Notes: generated by a model not told the origin, from the letters alone. Counted from the stretch's first letter, positions 32,623-41,641 are shown. The stretch is 64,000 nucleotides of DNA from Rikenellaceae bacterium (GCA_902362705.1 CABIXK010000002.1:62001-126000), one strand, 5' to 3'. Made by a program: numbers and translations.

Positions 32623-32652
32623 CATATTACACAAGTTGTACCGTGTAATATG
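32623..32652. repeat. Inverted repeat upstream of the small membrane-protein genes
   Basis: CATATTACAC (32623-32632) and GTGTAATATG (32643-32652) are exact inverted copies with a 10-nt loop. No T-run follows, so an operator is as plausible as a terminator. It lies 65 nt upstream of the -7 box at 32717. Confidence 0.5.
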
Positions 32653-32716
32653 AGACTACAGGAAATGCGAATCAATAAACCGCATTTCACCGAAATAACC
32701 GCATAGACTTATTTCA

Positions 32717-32724
32717 TACCTTTG
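32717..32724 (+). promoter_or_regulatory. -7 box of the 32759 gene
   Basis: TACCTTTG, a perfect TAnnTTTG match, 34 nt before the ATG. It indicates that the two small membrane protein genes have a promoter separate from the type III operon. Confidence 0.6.
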
Positions 32725-32758
32725 TAAAATAGAGATTTAAACCATAATCACAAACACT

Positions 32759-33430
32759 ATGAGAAACGATTCAATAAACGAAAATAAAAGCGAGCAAAGA
32801 GGTTGCATCATCAAAATATTGCCCTTTGCTATTGTAGTGACAATTATCTTTGTTATCCTTTGGGGTGTCGGACTTATCCGTTTTGAAAGCACGTCTGAAA
32901 CTACAGAACAGGAAAATTCGGCGGAAGAAGTTATCACAACATCTTCATCTGATTTCAAAGTAGCTGAAAATGAGTGGATAGCGCTCCAAAAGGAGGTAAA
33001 GCGATTGCGCAGCGAAGTAAACCAGCTGAAGCAAGGTAACACGAAGCCTGCCGTAACTCACCAAGCCACTTCCACCCAACAAACTACGGCGACATCTACC
33101 ACATCAGTTAGTTCAAGAGATATTACGCTCGCCAATTATTCGCATGACTGGGTTCGCTCCGAGGCGACTGTCGCTTTCAAAAACAATACAGACCGCACCA
33201 TTTCAAGTGTCACCGGACGCATGATTTATTACGATATAAGTAACAATATGCTCGACTATCAAGATTTTACGAAGTCTGTCACGATCGAACCGGGAATGGT
33301 AAAAAGTATCACATTGAAAGGGTACGGATATAGGGACAATTATGCTTATTATAAGAATGGTGCAGTTCCGACAAATCCCGACCGCAAATACAAGGTAAAA
33401 TTCGAGTTGAAATCTTACAAACTAAAATGA
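32759..33430 (+). CDS. Single-pass membrane protein with coiled coil and C-terminal beta domain
   Basis: 223 residues. Short cytoplasmic N-terminus, one membrane segment at about 18-42 ([20 protein letters not shown]), a coiled-coil stretch (about 74-95: [20 protein letters not shown]), a Thr/Ser/Gln-rich linker (about 100-118), then a beta domain (about 120-223) with [20 protein letters not shown] and [20 protein letters not shown]. The end resembles FxLYD-type extracytoplasmic domains. Its stop overlaps the next start (33427). Function unknown; it may sense or bind at the envelope. Confidence 0.6.
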   Translation: MRNDSINENKSEQRGCIIKILPFAIVVTIIFVILWGVGLIRFESTSETTEQENSAEEVITTSSSDFKVAENEWIALQKEVKRLRSEVNQLKQGNTKPAVTHQATSTQQTTATSTTSVSSRDITLANYSHDWVRSEATVAFKNNTDRTISSVTGRMIYYDISNNMLDYQDFTKSVTIEPGMVKSITLKGYGYRDNYAYYKNGAVPTNPDRKYKVKFELKSYKLK

Positions 33431-33675
33431 TAGGCACGATTTTACAAACATACAGTGTGGTTGTCGACCCGCTTGTATGGGAAGTATTGCTAATTATTTT
33501 GGGGATTGCGGCCGCACTTGGATTAACGTATCTCTTACGTATACACATCGCATATCGAATGGCGAAGAACAGACACCGAGATCCCTTAGGCTGGGTACTT
33601 TTGTCATTCTTTTTCTCGCCATTGCTTGCTTGGATAATCCTGCTTATTGTCGGGGATAACATACCCTCTCATTAA
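33427..33675 (+). CDS. Small membrane protein, unknown
   Basis: 82 residues, 4-nt overlap with the preceding gene (ATGA), so coupled with it. Two hydrophobic segments: about 17-38 ([20 protein letters not shown]) and about 55-77 ([20 protein letters not shown]). The segment between them, [14 protein letters not shown], fits a small conserved two-helix family seen in many bacteria. It probably forms a membrane unit with the upstream protein. Confidence 0.6.
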   Translation: MIGTILQTYSVVVDPLVWEVLLIILGIAAALGLTYLLRIHIAYRMAKNRHRDPLGWVLLSFFFSPLLAWIILLIVGDNIPSH

Positions 33676-33751
33676 ATACGAAAAGCTTATCGGAGAGAAA
33701 ATAATTTGGACTGAATAAATATCGCCAACAAACCGACGACACTAACCCCGT

Positions 33752-36547
33752 ATGCTCGATACCTCGCAGAATCTTATCGTTATCAACGGTTGCATCCGCA
33801 CCGCCCAAATCGAGAGCTGCCGATACGAAGCGCCCAACAGGTATTACATCGTATTCGCCGGCAACCCGAAAGAATATGTCTATTGGGTGGATAAGGTGTT
33901 GTGGCTGAAGAATCCGGAATCGCTCAACCCTGCGGTTTATCAGTTGGCCCACAATGGGCGCCGATTAACGAATATCTCGGCAATATTCAGGTTTCGCGAC
34001 TATACACAAACTTATTGGCTTGTCCGGTTCGAGAACGGCACGGAGAAAAGCTACAAAGGCTCTGATTTGCAAGTAACCGGTTCGTGTTTGGCCGATCCTG
34101 CATCCAATAATAGCTTCCAGTACCTACAGCAAGTCGCTGCGGCCAATGCCCTATCGGGCGATGACGGAACAGCACTGCTGGCCAAACAATACGACAAAGT
34201 ACGGTTTGTATCGGACGAAACAGTATTAGCTACCTACCTCAATCCCCGTCTTTTCAAACTTAAAACCTATGCGAAACGGCGATTAATCTATCCGTTCGGT
34301 AGCAATGCGAGCCAGCTAAAAGCCGTGCAAAAGGCTTTCGAGCATTCGGTCAGCGTCATTCAAGGCCCTCCCGGAACCGGCAAGACACAGACGATTTTGA
34401 ACATCATCGCCAACATTCTCGTTGCCGGAAAAACGGTACTGGTCGTCTCGAACAACAACTCGGCGACCGATAACGTGCTGGAAAAACTCATCAAATACGA
34501 GTTCGGCTTTCTCGCCGCACCGCTCGGCAATTCGGACAACAAACAGCGATTTATCGAAAGTCAAGAGAAGGAAAAACAATATCCGCAGGCACTTGCATCT
34601 TGGCATACTGCCGAGGCAAATCGTCCCGAATTTCTCGAACGGATCGATCTGCAGATCGAATTACTGAACAGACTGTTCGCCAAGCAAGAACGACTTGCCA
34701 TCGCCAAACAAGAGTTGCAGGCTTTAGAAACAGAGCAACGCCATTTCGAGCGAGAAATCGAAACTCTCGATTACAAAATCGCCTTGCGGAAAACCGGCAA
34801 TATTCCCCGTCTGACCCGATTGTGGTTCGACTTGCAACAATTCGCCGAAGATGCAGCTCTCCGTTCTGGCTTTTTCGGCAATATGCGTGTAAAATTCCGT
34901 TGGATTGCTATTCGACTTCGCAGCCGACAGCTGCTCAAAGGGTTATCGCGTGGTTTCTTCCAGCGCGACTTATCTGCTATCATATCAGACTTGCAAACAG
35001 CTATTTACAATGCACGCCTCAAAGCATTGCGCACCGAAATTGCGGAATTGGAAGCATATATTACATCGCAGAATGCAGAGGAACAGACAAAGCATCTTTC
35101 CGAATGGTCGATGCTGTATCTGAAAAATGCACTCTACCGCAAGTACGGAGTCGACCACCCCAAACCGATATTCTTATCCTCCGACCTCTATTTCAAGGCC
35201 CAGGAGGTGTTGAACGAATATCCAGTCGTGTTAAGTACAACGTTTTCTGCCCGCAGCTGTCTATCGCCCGAAACGATATACGATTATGTCATCATGGACG
35301 AAGCGTCGCAAGTGTCGGTCGAAACTGGCGCACTGGCACTTTCATGTGCCAGAAACGCCGTTATCGTCGGCGACTCCATGCAGCTGCCGAATGTCGTCAC
35401 ACCGGAAGCACGGCTCAAACTCGACGAAATAGCCGAACAATTTACCATTCCCAAATCCTACGACTGCGCCCGCAACAGTTTTCTGGAATCCGTCTGCCGC
35501 ACGATTCCCAGCGTTCCGCAAACCCTGCTGAAAGAACACTATCGTTGTCATCCGAAAATCATCGACTTTTGTAACCGAAAATTCTACGGCGGTAACCTCG
35601 TTATCATGACCCGCGACAACGGCGAACCCGATGTCGTTTGCGCCATTAAAACGGTCGAGGGCAATCACAATCACCACCATGTGAATCAACGCGAAATCGA
35701 CGTCATCCGCAAGGAAGTGCTTCCGACGCTTTCGTACGAAGCCGAAGATATCGGTATCATAGCTCCTTACAACGCACAAGTCGATGCGTTGCAGCAACAA
35801 ATCGGATCTCCGGTCGACATTGCAACAGTACATAAATTCCAAGGCCGAGAAAAGGATGCAATCGTCATGAGCACCGTCGAGAATCAAATTTCCGACTTCG
35901 TCGACGATCCCAATCTGCTGAATGTCGCCGTTTCGCGGGCTAAACAGAAATTCTGCCTTGTCGTAACCGGTAACAAGCAGCAAAAAAGCGGTAACATCAG
36001 CGACCTGCTGGCTTACATCGAGTACAACAATTTCACAGTTACCGAAAGCAAAATCCGTTCGATCTTCGACTACCTCTACAAGCAATACACCGAGGCTCGA
36101 ATGGCTTATCTGACCACACGCAAACGGATTTCAGAATACGATTCCGAAAACCTGACCTATGCCTTAATCGAGGATATTCTACGCAACAATGCAGCCATGC
36201 GCCACTTCGATGTTGTGTGCCATCTGCCTTTGCGGATGTTGATTCGAGATTTTTCGCTGCTCGACGACGTCGAACGCAGGTATGCAGGAAACGGCCTTAC
36301 GCACCTCGATTTTCTGATTTACAACAAGGTCGGCAAACAACCCGTGCTCGCCATCGAAACCGACGGTTTTTCTTATCATCAAGAAGGTTCCCGGCAAAAG
36401 GAACGAGACGAAATGAAAGATCGCATATTGGCACTCTACGGCATTCCCTGCGAACGCCTGTCGACCGCCGAAAGCGACGAACGGGAACGTATCGAAATCC
36501 GGCTGAAAGAGATTCTACATATCGATTACATCCTGCCGGGAAAATAA
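33752..36547 (+). CDS. SF1 helicase with C-terminal nuclease-like (DUF2726) domain
   Basis: 931 residues. N-terminal about 150 residues form a separate domain. Helicase core: IQGPPGTGKTQTILNIIANI (about 203-222), a long helical insertion (about 265-450), MDEASQVSVETG (about 514), VGDSMQLPNVV, KEHYRCHPKIIDFCNRKFYG (motif IV area), HKFQGREKDAIVMSTVENQI and LNVAVSRAKQKFCLV (motifs V/VI). The C-terminal about 100 residues (DFLIYNKVGKQPVLAIETDG, then FSYHQEGSRQKERDEMKDRI) resemble PD-(D/E)XK/DUF2726 nucleases. Related helicase-nucleases act in anti-phage systems such as Mokosh; here the nuclease domain is not PLD-type. Confidence 0.82.
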   Translation: MLDTSQNLIVINGCIRTAQIESCRYEAPNRYYIVFAGNPKEYVYWVDKVLWLKNPESLNPAVYQLAHNGRRLTNISAIFRFRDYTQTYWLVRFENGTEKSYKGSDLQVTGSCLADPASNNSFQYLQQVAAANALSGDDGTALLAKQYDKVRFVSDETVLATYLNPRLFKLKTYAKRRLIYPFGSNASQLKAVQKAFEHSVSVIQGPPGTGKTQTILNIIANILVAGKTVLVVSNNNSATDNVLEKLIKYEFGFLAAPLGNSDNKQRFIESQEKEKQYPQALASWHTAEANRPEFLERIDLQIELLNRLFAKQERLAIAKQELQALETEQRHFEREIETLDYKIALRKTGNIPRLTRLWFDLQQFAEDAALRSGFFGNMRVKFRWIAIRLRSRQLLKGLSRGFFQRDLSAIISDLQTAIYNARLKALRTEIAELEAYITSQNAEEQTKHLSEWSMLYLKNALYRKYGVDHPKPIFLSSDLYFKAQEVLNEYPVVLSTTFSARSCLSPETIYDYVIMDEASQVSVETGALALSCARNAVIVGDSMQLPNVVTPEARLKLDEIAEQFTIPKSYDCARNSFLESVCRTIPSVPQTLLKEHYRCHPKIIDFCNRKFYGGNLVIMTRDNGEPDVVCAIKTVEGNHNHHHVNQREIDVIRKEVLPTLSYEAEDIGIIAPYNAQVDALQQQIGSPVDIATVHKFQGREKDAIVMSTVENQISDFVDDPNLLNVAVSRAKQKFCLVVTGNKQQKSGNISDLLAYIEYNNFTVTESKIRSIFDYLYKQYTEARMAYLTTRKRISEYDSENLTYALIEDILRNNAAMRHFDVVCHLPLRMLIRDFSLLDDVERRYAGNGLTHLDFLIYNKVGKQPVLAIETDGFSYHQEGSRQKERDEMKDRILALYGIPCERLSTAESDERERIEIRLKEILHIDYILPGK

Positions 36548-36601
36548 TTCTATCGTTTAATTTTGTACGGCCGTATTACAAATGTATGACAAATCAAAAA
36601 G

Positions 36602-36635
36602 AAAACCGCGTTGTAGTTATCTACAACGCGGTTTT
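36602..36635. terminator. Element-borne terminator at the right end
   Basis: Perfect 15-bp stem AAAACCGCGTTGTAG (36602-36616) with CTACAACGCGGTTTT (36621-36635). On the minus strand it follows tRNA-Cys; on the plus strand it follows the helicase gene. It shares the GTTGTAG/CTACAAC core with the terminator at 18900. Confidence 0.85.
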
Positions 36636-36637
36636 GG

Positions 36638-36653
36638 TGAGGTCTGAAGCGGA
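36638..36653. other. Right attachment site (in tRNA-Cys 3' end)
   Basis: Exact 16-bp copy of 18931-18946. It covers the 3' acceptor strand and part of the T-stem of the tRNA, so that the tRNA stays intact after insertion. Confidence 0.85.
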
Positions 36654-36710
36654 TTCGAACCGCTGTACAAGGTTTTGCAGACCTTTGCCTAGCCACTCGG
36701 CCATCAGACC
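36640..36710 (-). tRNA. tRNA-Cys (GCA)
   Basis: Read on the minus strand: acceptor GGTCTGA pairs with TCAGACC plus discriminator T; D-arm GCC/GGC; anticodon stem AAGGT/ACCTT with loop CTGCAAA, anticodon GCA; T-arm GCGGTTCGAATCCGC. The CCA end is not encoded. A -7 box (TATATTTG on the minus strand, 36767-36774) lies 57 nt upstream. This is the insertion target of the element. Confidence 0.95.
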
Positions 36711-36766
36711 CTGTCGCCCAACGGGATGCACGACCCGCAGAAGCGGGGTTCGAGCTGTCGGGAGTG

Positions 36767-36774
36767 CAAATATA
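36767..36774 (-). promoter_or_regulatory. -7 box of tRNA-Cys
   Basis: TATATTTG on the minus strand, a perfect TAnnTTTG match, 57 nt before the tRNA 5' end. The gap 36711-37098 also holds a G+C-rich hairpin (CCCTGCCGGCGG ... CCCCCGGCAGGG, about 36838-36868) and a repetitive leader before dprA; no gene is supported in it. Confidence 0.6.
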
Positions 36775-37098
36775 CGAACATTTCCCGATTCTGCAAAAAA
36801 TCCGCCCCACTTTTATGCTTCGCGGGACATTCTTCGCCCTGCCGGCGGCTTATTCGCCCCCGGCAGGGCCGACATACGATGAAAAACACTATCTTTACGT
36901 CGTCGGGAGCGAACGCCGAACCGGGTGCCGGGTACGCAAGCCGCGCACAGACCGCACGGGCCGCGCGCAACACCGCAACAAACCGCACGCGGACCGAGCA
37001 GAACCGAGCAAGACCGTAGGAGCCGGCCGACCGCACGCAGGCCCGCAAGCAAGCGCACAAGCCGGCAGCGCGCCCGACACACACGACATCCACCGATC

Positions 37099-38190
37099 AT
37101 GACCGTCGAAGACATCGCCCTGACGCTGATTCCGGGGCTCGGAGTGAAGGGGTGCGCGCATCTGCTGGAGCAGTTCGGCGACGCCCGCAGCATCTTCGCC
37201 GCCACGGCCGACGAGCTGGCGGGGCGGGCCGAGCTGCGCGCGGATCTGGCGCAGCGCATCGTGCGGCGCGAGGGGATGGCCGCGGCCGAGCGCGAGATCG
37301 CCCGCTGCCGCCGCTACGGCATCCGCGCCGTCGCCTCGACCGACCCGGACTACCCGCCCCTGCTGCGCGAGATCCCCGACTACCCCCACGTACTATACAT
37401 AAAAGGGGCGGCCGAGGCGTTGGCGAACCGCTGCCTGGCCATGGTGGGGACGCGCGAGGCGACCCCCTACGGACAGACGGTGTGCAACCGCCTCGTGGAG
37501 GGGCTGGCGCAGCGCATCGACGACCTGACCGTCGTCAGCGGCCTGGCCTTCGGGATCGACGCCGCGGCCCACCGCGCGGCCCTGGCCCACGGTGCGCGCA
37601 CGGTGGCCGTGCTGCCCAACTACCTGCCCGACGTGGTGCCGGCGCAGCACAGCGACCTGGCGCGCGACATCCTCGATCGGGGAGGCGCCCTGGTTTCGGA
37701 GCTCCACTCGGCCACGCGTCTCAACGGCACGGCCTACCTGGCCCGCAACCGCCTGATCGCCGGGCTGAGCGCGGGGTGTCTGGTCGTGGAATCGCCCGCC
37801 AGCGGGGGCTCGCTCGTCACGGCGCACCACGCCGACGGCTACTTCCGCCCGGTGATGGCGGTGCCGGGACGGACTACCGACCGCGCCTCGTCGGGTACCA
37901 ACCACCTCATACGCAGCCACAAGGCGCAGCTGGTGCTCACGGCGCAGGACATCCTCGACGAACTGGGGTGGGAGGGCCGCGCGGAGGCCGCGCCGGCAGA
38001 CGCGCAGCCCCGCCTGACACACGACGAGCGACGCCTGCTCGACTGCTTCCGCCACGGCGACCCGCTCTCGGAGGAGGCGCTGCAACGCCTCGCCGGCTTC
38101 GACCCCGGGACGCTCGCCACGCTGCTCGTCGGCCTGGAGCTGGCCGGGTGCGTGCGCCAGCTGCCGGGCAACCGCTACATCAAATCGTAA
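37099..38190 (+). CDS. dprA: DNA-processing protein DprA
   Basis: 363 residues from ATG 37099 (MTVEDIALTLIPGLGVKGCA); a longer frame upstream is repetitive Arg/Thr-rich and not expected to be translated. N-terminal SAM-like domain (1-70), Rossmann domain (about 75-290) with CLAMVGTREATPYGQ, VVSGLAFGIDAAAHRAAL and AVLPNYLPDVVPAQH, and a C-terminal winged helix (RLLDCFRHGDPLSEEALQRL). It loads RecA on incoming single-stranded DNA in natural transformation. With comEC at 14392 this suggests transformability. tatD follows with a 4-nt gap. Confidence 0.93.
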   Translation: MTVEDIALTLIPGLGVKGCAHLLEQFGDARSIFAATADELAGRAELRADLAQRIVRREGMAAAEREIARCRRYGIRAVASTDPDYPPLLREIPDYPHVLYIKGAAEALANRCLAMVGTREATPYGQTVCNRLVEGLAQRIDDLTVVSGLAFGIDAAAHRAALAHGARTVAVLPNYLPDVVPAQHSDLARDILDRGGALVSELHSATRLNGTAYLARNRLIAGLSAGCLVVESPASGGSLVTAHHADGYFRPVMAVPGRTTDRASSGTNHLIRSHKAQLVLTAQDILDELGWEGRAEAAPADAQPRLTHDERRLLDCFRHGDPLSEEALQRLAGFDPGTLATLLVGLELAGCVRQLPGNRYIKS

Positions 38191-38194
38191 TCGC

Positions 38195-38986
38195 ATGTAC
38201 CTCACCGACACACACTCCCACCTCTACGACCCGGCCTTCGACGACGACCGCGACGCCTGCCTCGAGCGCGCCGCCGCGGCGGGGGTCGGCCGGCTGCTGC
38301 AGCCGGCGATCGACTCCGAAAGCCACGCGCGGCTGTTCGACCTCTGCCGGCGCGAGCCGGGGCGCTGCATCCCCATGATGGGGCTCCACCCCACGTCGAT
38401 CAACGACAACCCCCGCTGGCGCGACGAGCTGGCGCTGGTCGAGCAGTACCTCCGCCGCCCGCCCGAGGGGATCGCGCGCTTCTGCGCCGTGGGCGAGATC
38501 GGTCTCGACTTCCACTGGTCGGCCGACTTCAAGCGGGAGCAGATCGAAGCCTTCCGCCGCCAGTGCCTGCTGGCCGCGGAGCTCGGGCTGCCCGTGGCCG
38601 TGCACACGCGCGACGCCTGGCCCGAGATGATCGCCCTCGTCGAAGAGCTGCGCGGCACGGGGGTGCGGGGCGTCTTCCACGCCTTCGCCGACACGGCAGA
38701 GAACTACCGGCGGCTGCGCGCCGCGGGCGACTTCCTCTTCGGCATCGGCGGCGTGGTGACCTTCCGCAAGAGCGCGCTGGCCGAGACGGTGCGCGAAATG
38801 GAGCTCGACGACCTGGTGGTGGAGACCGACTGCCCCTACCTCACGCCGGCGCCCCACCGCGGCGAGCGCAACGAGTCGGCCTACGTGCGGCTGGTGTGCG
38901 AGAAGATCGCCGAGCTGAAGGGGCTCGCACCCGACCAGGTGGCCGCCGCCACGACGGCCAACGCCGAGCGGATGTTCGGGAGGTGA
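38195..38986 (+). CDS. tatD: TatD-family metal-dependent DNase
   Basis: 263 residues. Metal ligands: DTHSHLYD (residues 5-12), GEIGLDFHW (about 99-107, with the Glu ligand), VAVHTRDAW (His at about 135), and VFHAFADT (His at about 160). ETDCPYLTPAPHRGERNE (about 209-226, Asp ligand) closes the site. It has 3'-5' exonuclease activity in known members and acts in DNA repair or fragmentation. The gene follows dprA closely, so they are probably one operon. The 3' side runs into repeat DNA. Confidence 0.93.
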   Translation: MYLTDTHSHLYDPAFDDDRDACLERAAAAGVGRLLQPAIDSESHARLFDLCRREPGRCIPMMGLHPTSINDNPRWRDELALVEQYLRRPPEGIARFCAVGEIGLDFHWSADFKREQIEAFRRQCLLAAELGLPVAVHTRDAWPEMIALVEELRGTGVRGVFHAFADTAENYRRLRAAGDFLFGIGGVVTFRKSALAETVREMELDDLVVETDCPYLTPAPHRGERNESAYVRLVCEKIAELKGLAPDQVAAATTANAERMFGR

Positions 38987-39370
38987 CGAGGGGCGGGCGC
39001 CGGGCGCAGCCGACGGAGCGATGGATAATAGTCCGGCAGCCAACGCTCCATTCGTCCTCGGGCAGCAGCCCGCGCGGCTGGCGCCGCCCATATCGCGCAC
39101 AATCTCCCGTTGCCGGCCGGGACGCCTTTGTTGCGGCAGTCCGTAGCCGGCGAAAGGGCGCGCGAGCAGCGAGCAGCCCTTCGCCCGGGAGCGGCTGCGG
39201 GCTGCCGGCCTTTGGCCGATATTTCGGGTGAGATCTTCTACCATTATAGCATCAGCTGCGCGGGCCGCAGCCTCCGGCGGCGGAGGTCCGCAACGCGCGC
39301 CGCTCGCGCCCCCTCCGCAGGCTGCCGCCCGAGGAGGATTGAAAATTGAGAATGGAAAGTTGAAAATAGA
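38987..39370. repeat. G+C-rich palindromic repeat copy before ansA
   Basis: At least three modules: CAGCCGACGGAGCGATGG ... near 39008, CGGGAGCGGCTGCGGGCTGC near 39188 and GGGCCGCAGCCTCCGGCGGC near 39261, ending with the A+T-rich border ATTGAAAATTGAGAATGG and AAAGTTGAAAATAG. No gene seen in 38987-39515; frames here are repeat-driven. Confidence 0.72.
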
Positions 39371-39483
39371 AACAGCCCCTCCGACGGCCGCCGACCGTAA
39401 ACGACCGAAAGCCCCGACTCCCGGCCGGACACCGAATTGCGGATTACGCGGCGCGGGAGCTTCCATTTTTCGAAATCTTATCC

Positions 39484-39491
39484 TAACTTTG
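39484..39491 (+). promoter_or_regulatory. -7 box of the asparaginase gene
   Basis: TAACTTTG, a perfect TAnnTTTG match, 24 nt before the ATG at 39516. Confidence 0.65.
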
Positions 39492-39515
39492 TATTCGCAA
39501 CCCGAACAGCGCAAG

Positions 39516-40598
39516 ATGGAACCTCTCAAACCTTCGATTCTGATCCTCTACACCGGCGGCACGATCGGCATGCAGACCGACCCTGCCACCGGCGCCCTCG
39601 TCCCCTTCGACTTCAACGGCATCTACGAGGAGTTTCCCTCGCTGCGGCGGCTCCGCGTGGAGATCGACGTGATGACGCTCTCGCCGATCATCGACTCGTC
39701 GAACGTCTCGCCCGCCAACTGGCTGGAGCTCGCGCGCCTGATCCGCGACAACTACGACCGCTACGACGGCTTCGTGGTGCTGCACGGCACCGACACGATG
39801 TCCTACACCGCCTCGGCCATGAGCTTCCTGCTGGAAAACCTCGCCAAGCCGGTGGTCTTCACCGGCAGCCAGATCCCCATCGGCGTGCTGCGCACCGACG
39901 GGCGCGAGAACCTCATCACGGCCATCGAGATCGCCGGCTCGCGCACCGACGGCCGGCCCACCGTGCCCGAGGTGTCGCTCTACTTCCAGAACCGCCTCTT
40001 CCGCGCCAACCGCACCTCGAAGCGGAGCGCCGAGGCGCTGAGCGCCTTCCGCTCCTACAACTACCCCCCGCTGGCCGAGGTGGGGGTCAACATCGCCTAC
40101 AACCATGCGGCCGTGCTGCGGCCCGAGCGGTGGGACGAGCCCCTGCGCATCGCCGAGCGGCTCGCCGACGGCATCGCCGTGGTGAAGCTCTTCCCGGGGC
40201 TCGACGAGCGCACGCTGCGCGCCATGCTCGCGGCGCCGGGGCTGCGCGCCGTGGTGCTCGAGACCTACGGCTCGGGCAACGCCCCCACGAGCGAGTGGTT
40301 CCTCCGCACGCTCGAGGAGGCCATAGCGCGCGGCGTGGTGGTGGTCGACATCACGCAGTGCGGCAGCGGCCGGGTGGCGATGGAGCTCTACGAGACGGGG
40401 CTGCGGCTGCAACGCATCGGCGTGGTGAGCGGCTACGACATGACCACCGAGGCGGCCGCGACCAAGCTGATGTACGTGCTGGGGCGCGAGTCGTCGGCCG
40501 AGCGCGTGCGGGCGCTGCTGGGCCGGCCCCTGCGCGGAGAATTTACCCTCTGTGGCGTTGCACGGAACGAAAATTTTTTCTATATTTCGCAACGATAA
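39516..40598 (+). CDS. ansA: Type I L-asparaginase
   Basis: 360 residues from ATG 39516. ILILYTGGTIGMQTD carries the first catalytic Thr (about residue 15); LHGTDTMSYTASAMSF (about 89-104) holds the second Thr-Asp pair. FTGSQIPIG and RTDGRENLITAIEIA follow, then a C-terminal domain after about 210 with AVVLETYGSGNAPTSEWF. No signal peptide, so cytoplasmic (type I). It hydrolyses asparagine to aspartate and ammonia. It stands alone, with its own promoter; the repeat region lies upstream. Confidence 0.93.
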   Translation: MEPLKPSILILYTGGTIGMQTDPATGALVPFDFNGIYEEFPSLRRLRVEIDVMTLSPIIDSSNVSPANWLELARLIRDNYDRYDGFVVLHGTDTMSYTASAMSFLLENLAKPVVFTGSQIPIGVLRTDGRENLITAIEIAGSRTDGRPTVPEVSLYFQNRLFRANRTSKRSAEALSAFRSYNYPPLAEVGVNIAYNHAAVLRPERWDEPLRIAERLADGIAVVKLFPGLDERTLRAMLAAPGLRAVVLETYGSGNAPTSEWFLRTLEEAIARGVVVVDITQCGSGRVAMELYETGLRLQRIGVVSGYDMTTEAAATKLMYVLGRESSAERVRALLGRPLRGEFTLCGVARNENFFYISQR

Positions 40599-40885
40599 CG
40601 CCCTGTAACGAAGCGCCGCATGCGGCGAGCGGCGGGGCATACGAAGTTACAAACGACTGACCCACCGCCACTTGAGGCGGCGCAGTACGCTTTCCGCGAT
40701 CGCTCCTCCTCGCGGGCCGCACCCGTCGCGGAACGGCGGGCAGACGGCGCCGGAGGGCCGAACGGAGGGCGGCGGCGAGAAAAAAAGCGAAACAAAAAAG
40801 GTTTTTTTTGAGAAAAAACGGACCCGACGACAAGAACCGAAAACACTACAATAACACAACTAATCTTAATTTATCAAACACAGCT

Positions 40886-41608
40886 ATGAAAAAATTCTTT
40901 ATGATTTCGGCTGCCCTGCTCGCAACGGGCGCCGCATTCGCGCAGGAAGCTGCCGCTGAGACCGCTGTCGCAGGCGATAGCATGCACCGCGTCCTGATGC
41001 AGAAGTTCCTCGAGGGCGGCTGGGAGTGGATGCTTCCGGTGCTCCTCTGCCTGGTGATCGGTCTGGCCGTAGCCATCGAGCGCATCCTCTATCTGTCGCT
41101 GTCGACGATCAACACCAAGAAGTTCATCGCCAAGGTCGAGGAGGCCCTGAAGAACGGCGGTATCAACGCTGCCAAGGAGGTTTGCCGCAACGAGCGCGGT
41201 CCCATCGCTTCGATCTACTGGCAGGGTCTGGACCGCTACGAGCAGGGTCTGGATTCGGTCGAGAAGGCCGTCGTTTCCTACGGTTCGGTTCAGACGGGCC
41301 AGATGGAGTCGGGTCTTTCGTGGATCGGTCTGTTCATCGCCCTCTCGCCGATGCTCGGCTTCATGGGTACGGTCGTAGGTATGATCGGCGCATTCGACGC
41401 CATCCAGGCTGCCGGTGACATCAGCCCGACGCTCGTGGCCGGCGGTATCAAGGTCGCCCTGCTGACGACCCTCATGGGTCTGATCGCTGCGGTTATTCTC
41501 CAGCTGTTCTACAACTATATCGTTTCGAAGATCGACTCGCTCGTAAACGATATGGAGGATTCGTCCATCACGCTGATGGATATCCTGACCTCCTACAGCA
41601 AGAAATAA
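40886..41608 (+). CDS. exbB: ExbB/TolQ-family proton channel
   Basis: 240 residues from ATG 40886. A signal-like N-terminus (MKKFFMISAALLATGAAFAQ), then three membrane segments: about 52-72 (WMLPVLLCLVIGLAVAIERI), about 147-170 (WIGLFIALSPMLGFMGTVVG), about 190-212. The conserved MLGFMGTVVGMIGAF block is the ion-channel signature. With ExbD it uses the proton gradient to energise TonB-dependent outer-membrane uptake. First gene of a four-gene operon. The gap upstream (40599-40885) contains palindromes but no gene. Confidence 0.92.
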   Translation: MKKFFMISAALLATGAAFAQEAAAETAVAGDSMHRVLMQKFLEGGWEWMLPVLLCLVIGLAVAIERILYLSLSTINTKKFIAKVEEALKNGGINAAKEVCRNERGPIASIYWQGLDRYEQGLDSVEKAVVSYGSVQTGQMESGLSWIGLFIALSPMLGFMGTVVGMIGAFDAIQAAGDISPTLVAGGIKVALLTTLMGLIAAVILQLFYNYIVSKIDSLVNDMEDSSITLMDILTSYSKK

Positions 41609-41641
41609 TCCGCACGAACGTTCTAAATCATTGAAACGAAA

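Larger units (their letters stand above)
18931..36653. mobile_element. Integrative mobilizable element in tRNA-Cys, with defence cargo
   Basis: About 17.7 kb between two exact 16-bp repeats. The integrase is next to the left repeat and an intact tRNA-Cys is restored at the right. It carries mobilization genes (MobC, relaxase) but no type IV secretion genes, so it would need a helper to move. The right part is defence-like cargo. The DNA is visibly A+T-richer than both flanks, apart from the A+T-rich ATPase gene on its left. Confidence 0.88.

Noticed and set aside
36726-37098. Arg/Thr/Ala-rich frames upstream of dprA
   Set aside because: They follow a repetitive leader and have no start signal matching a family; DprA begins at 37099.
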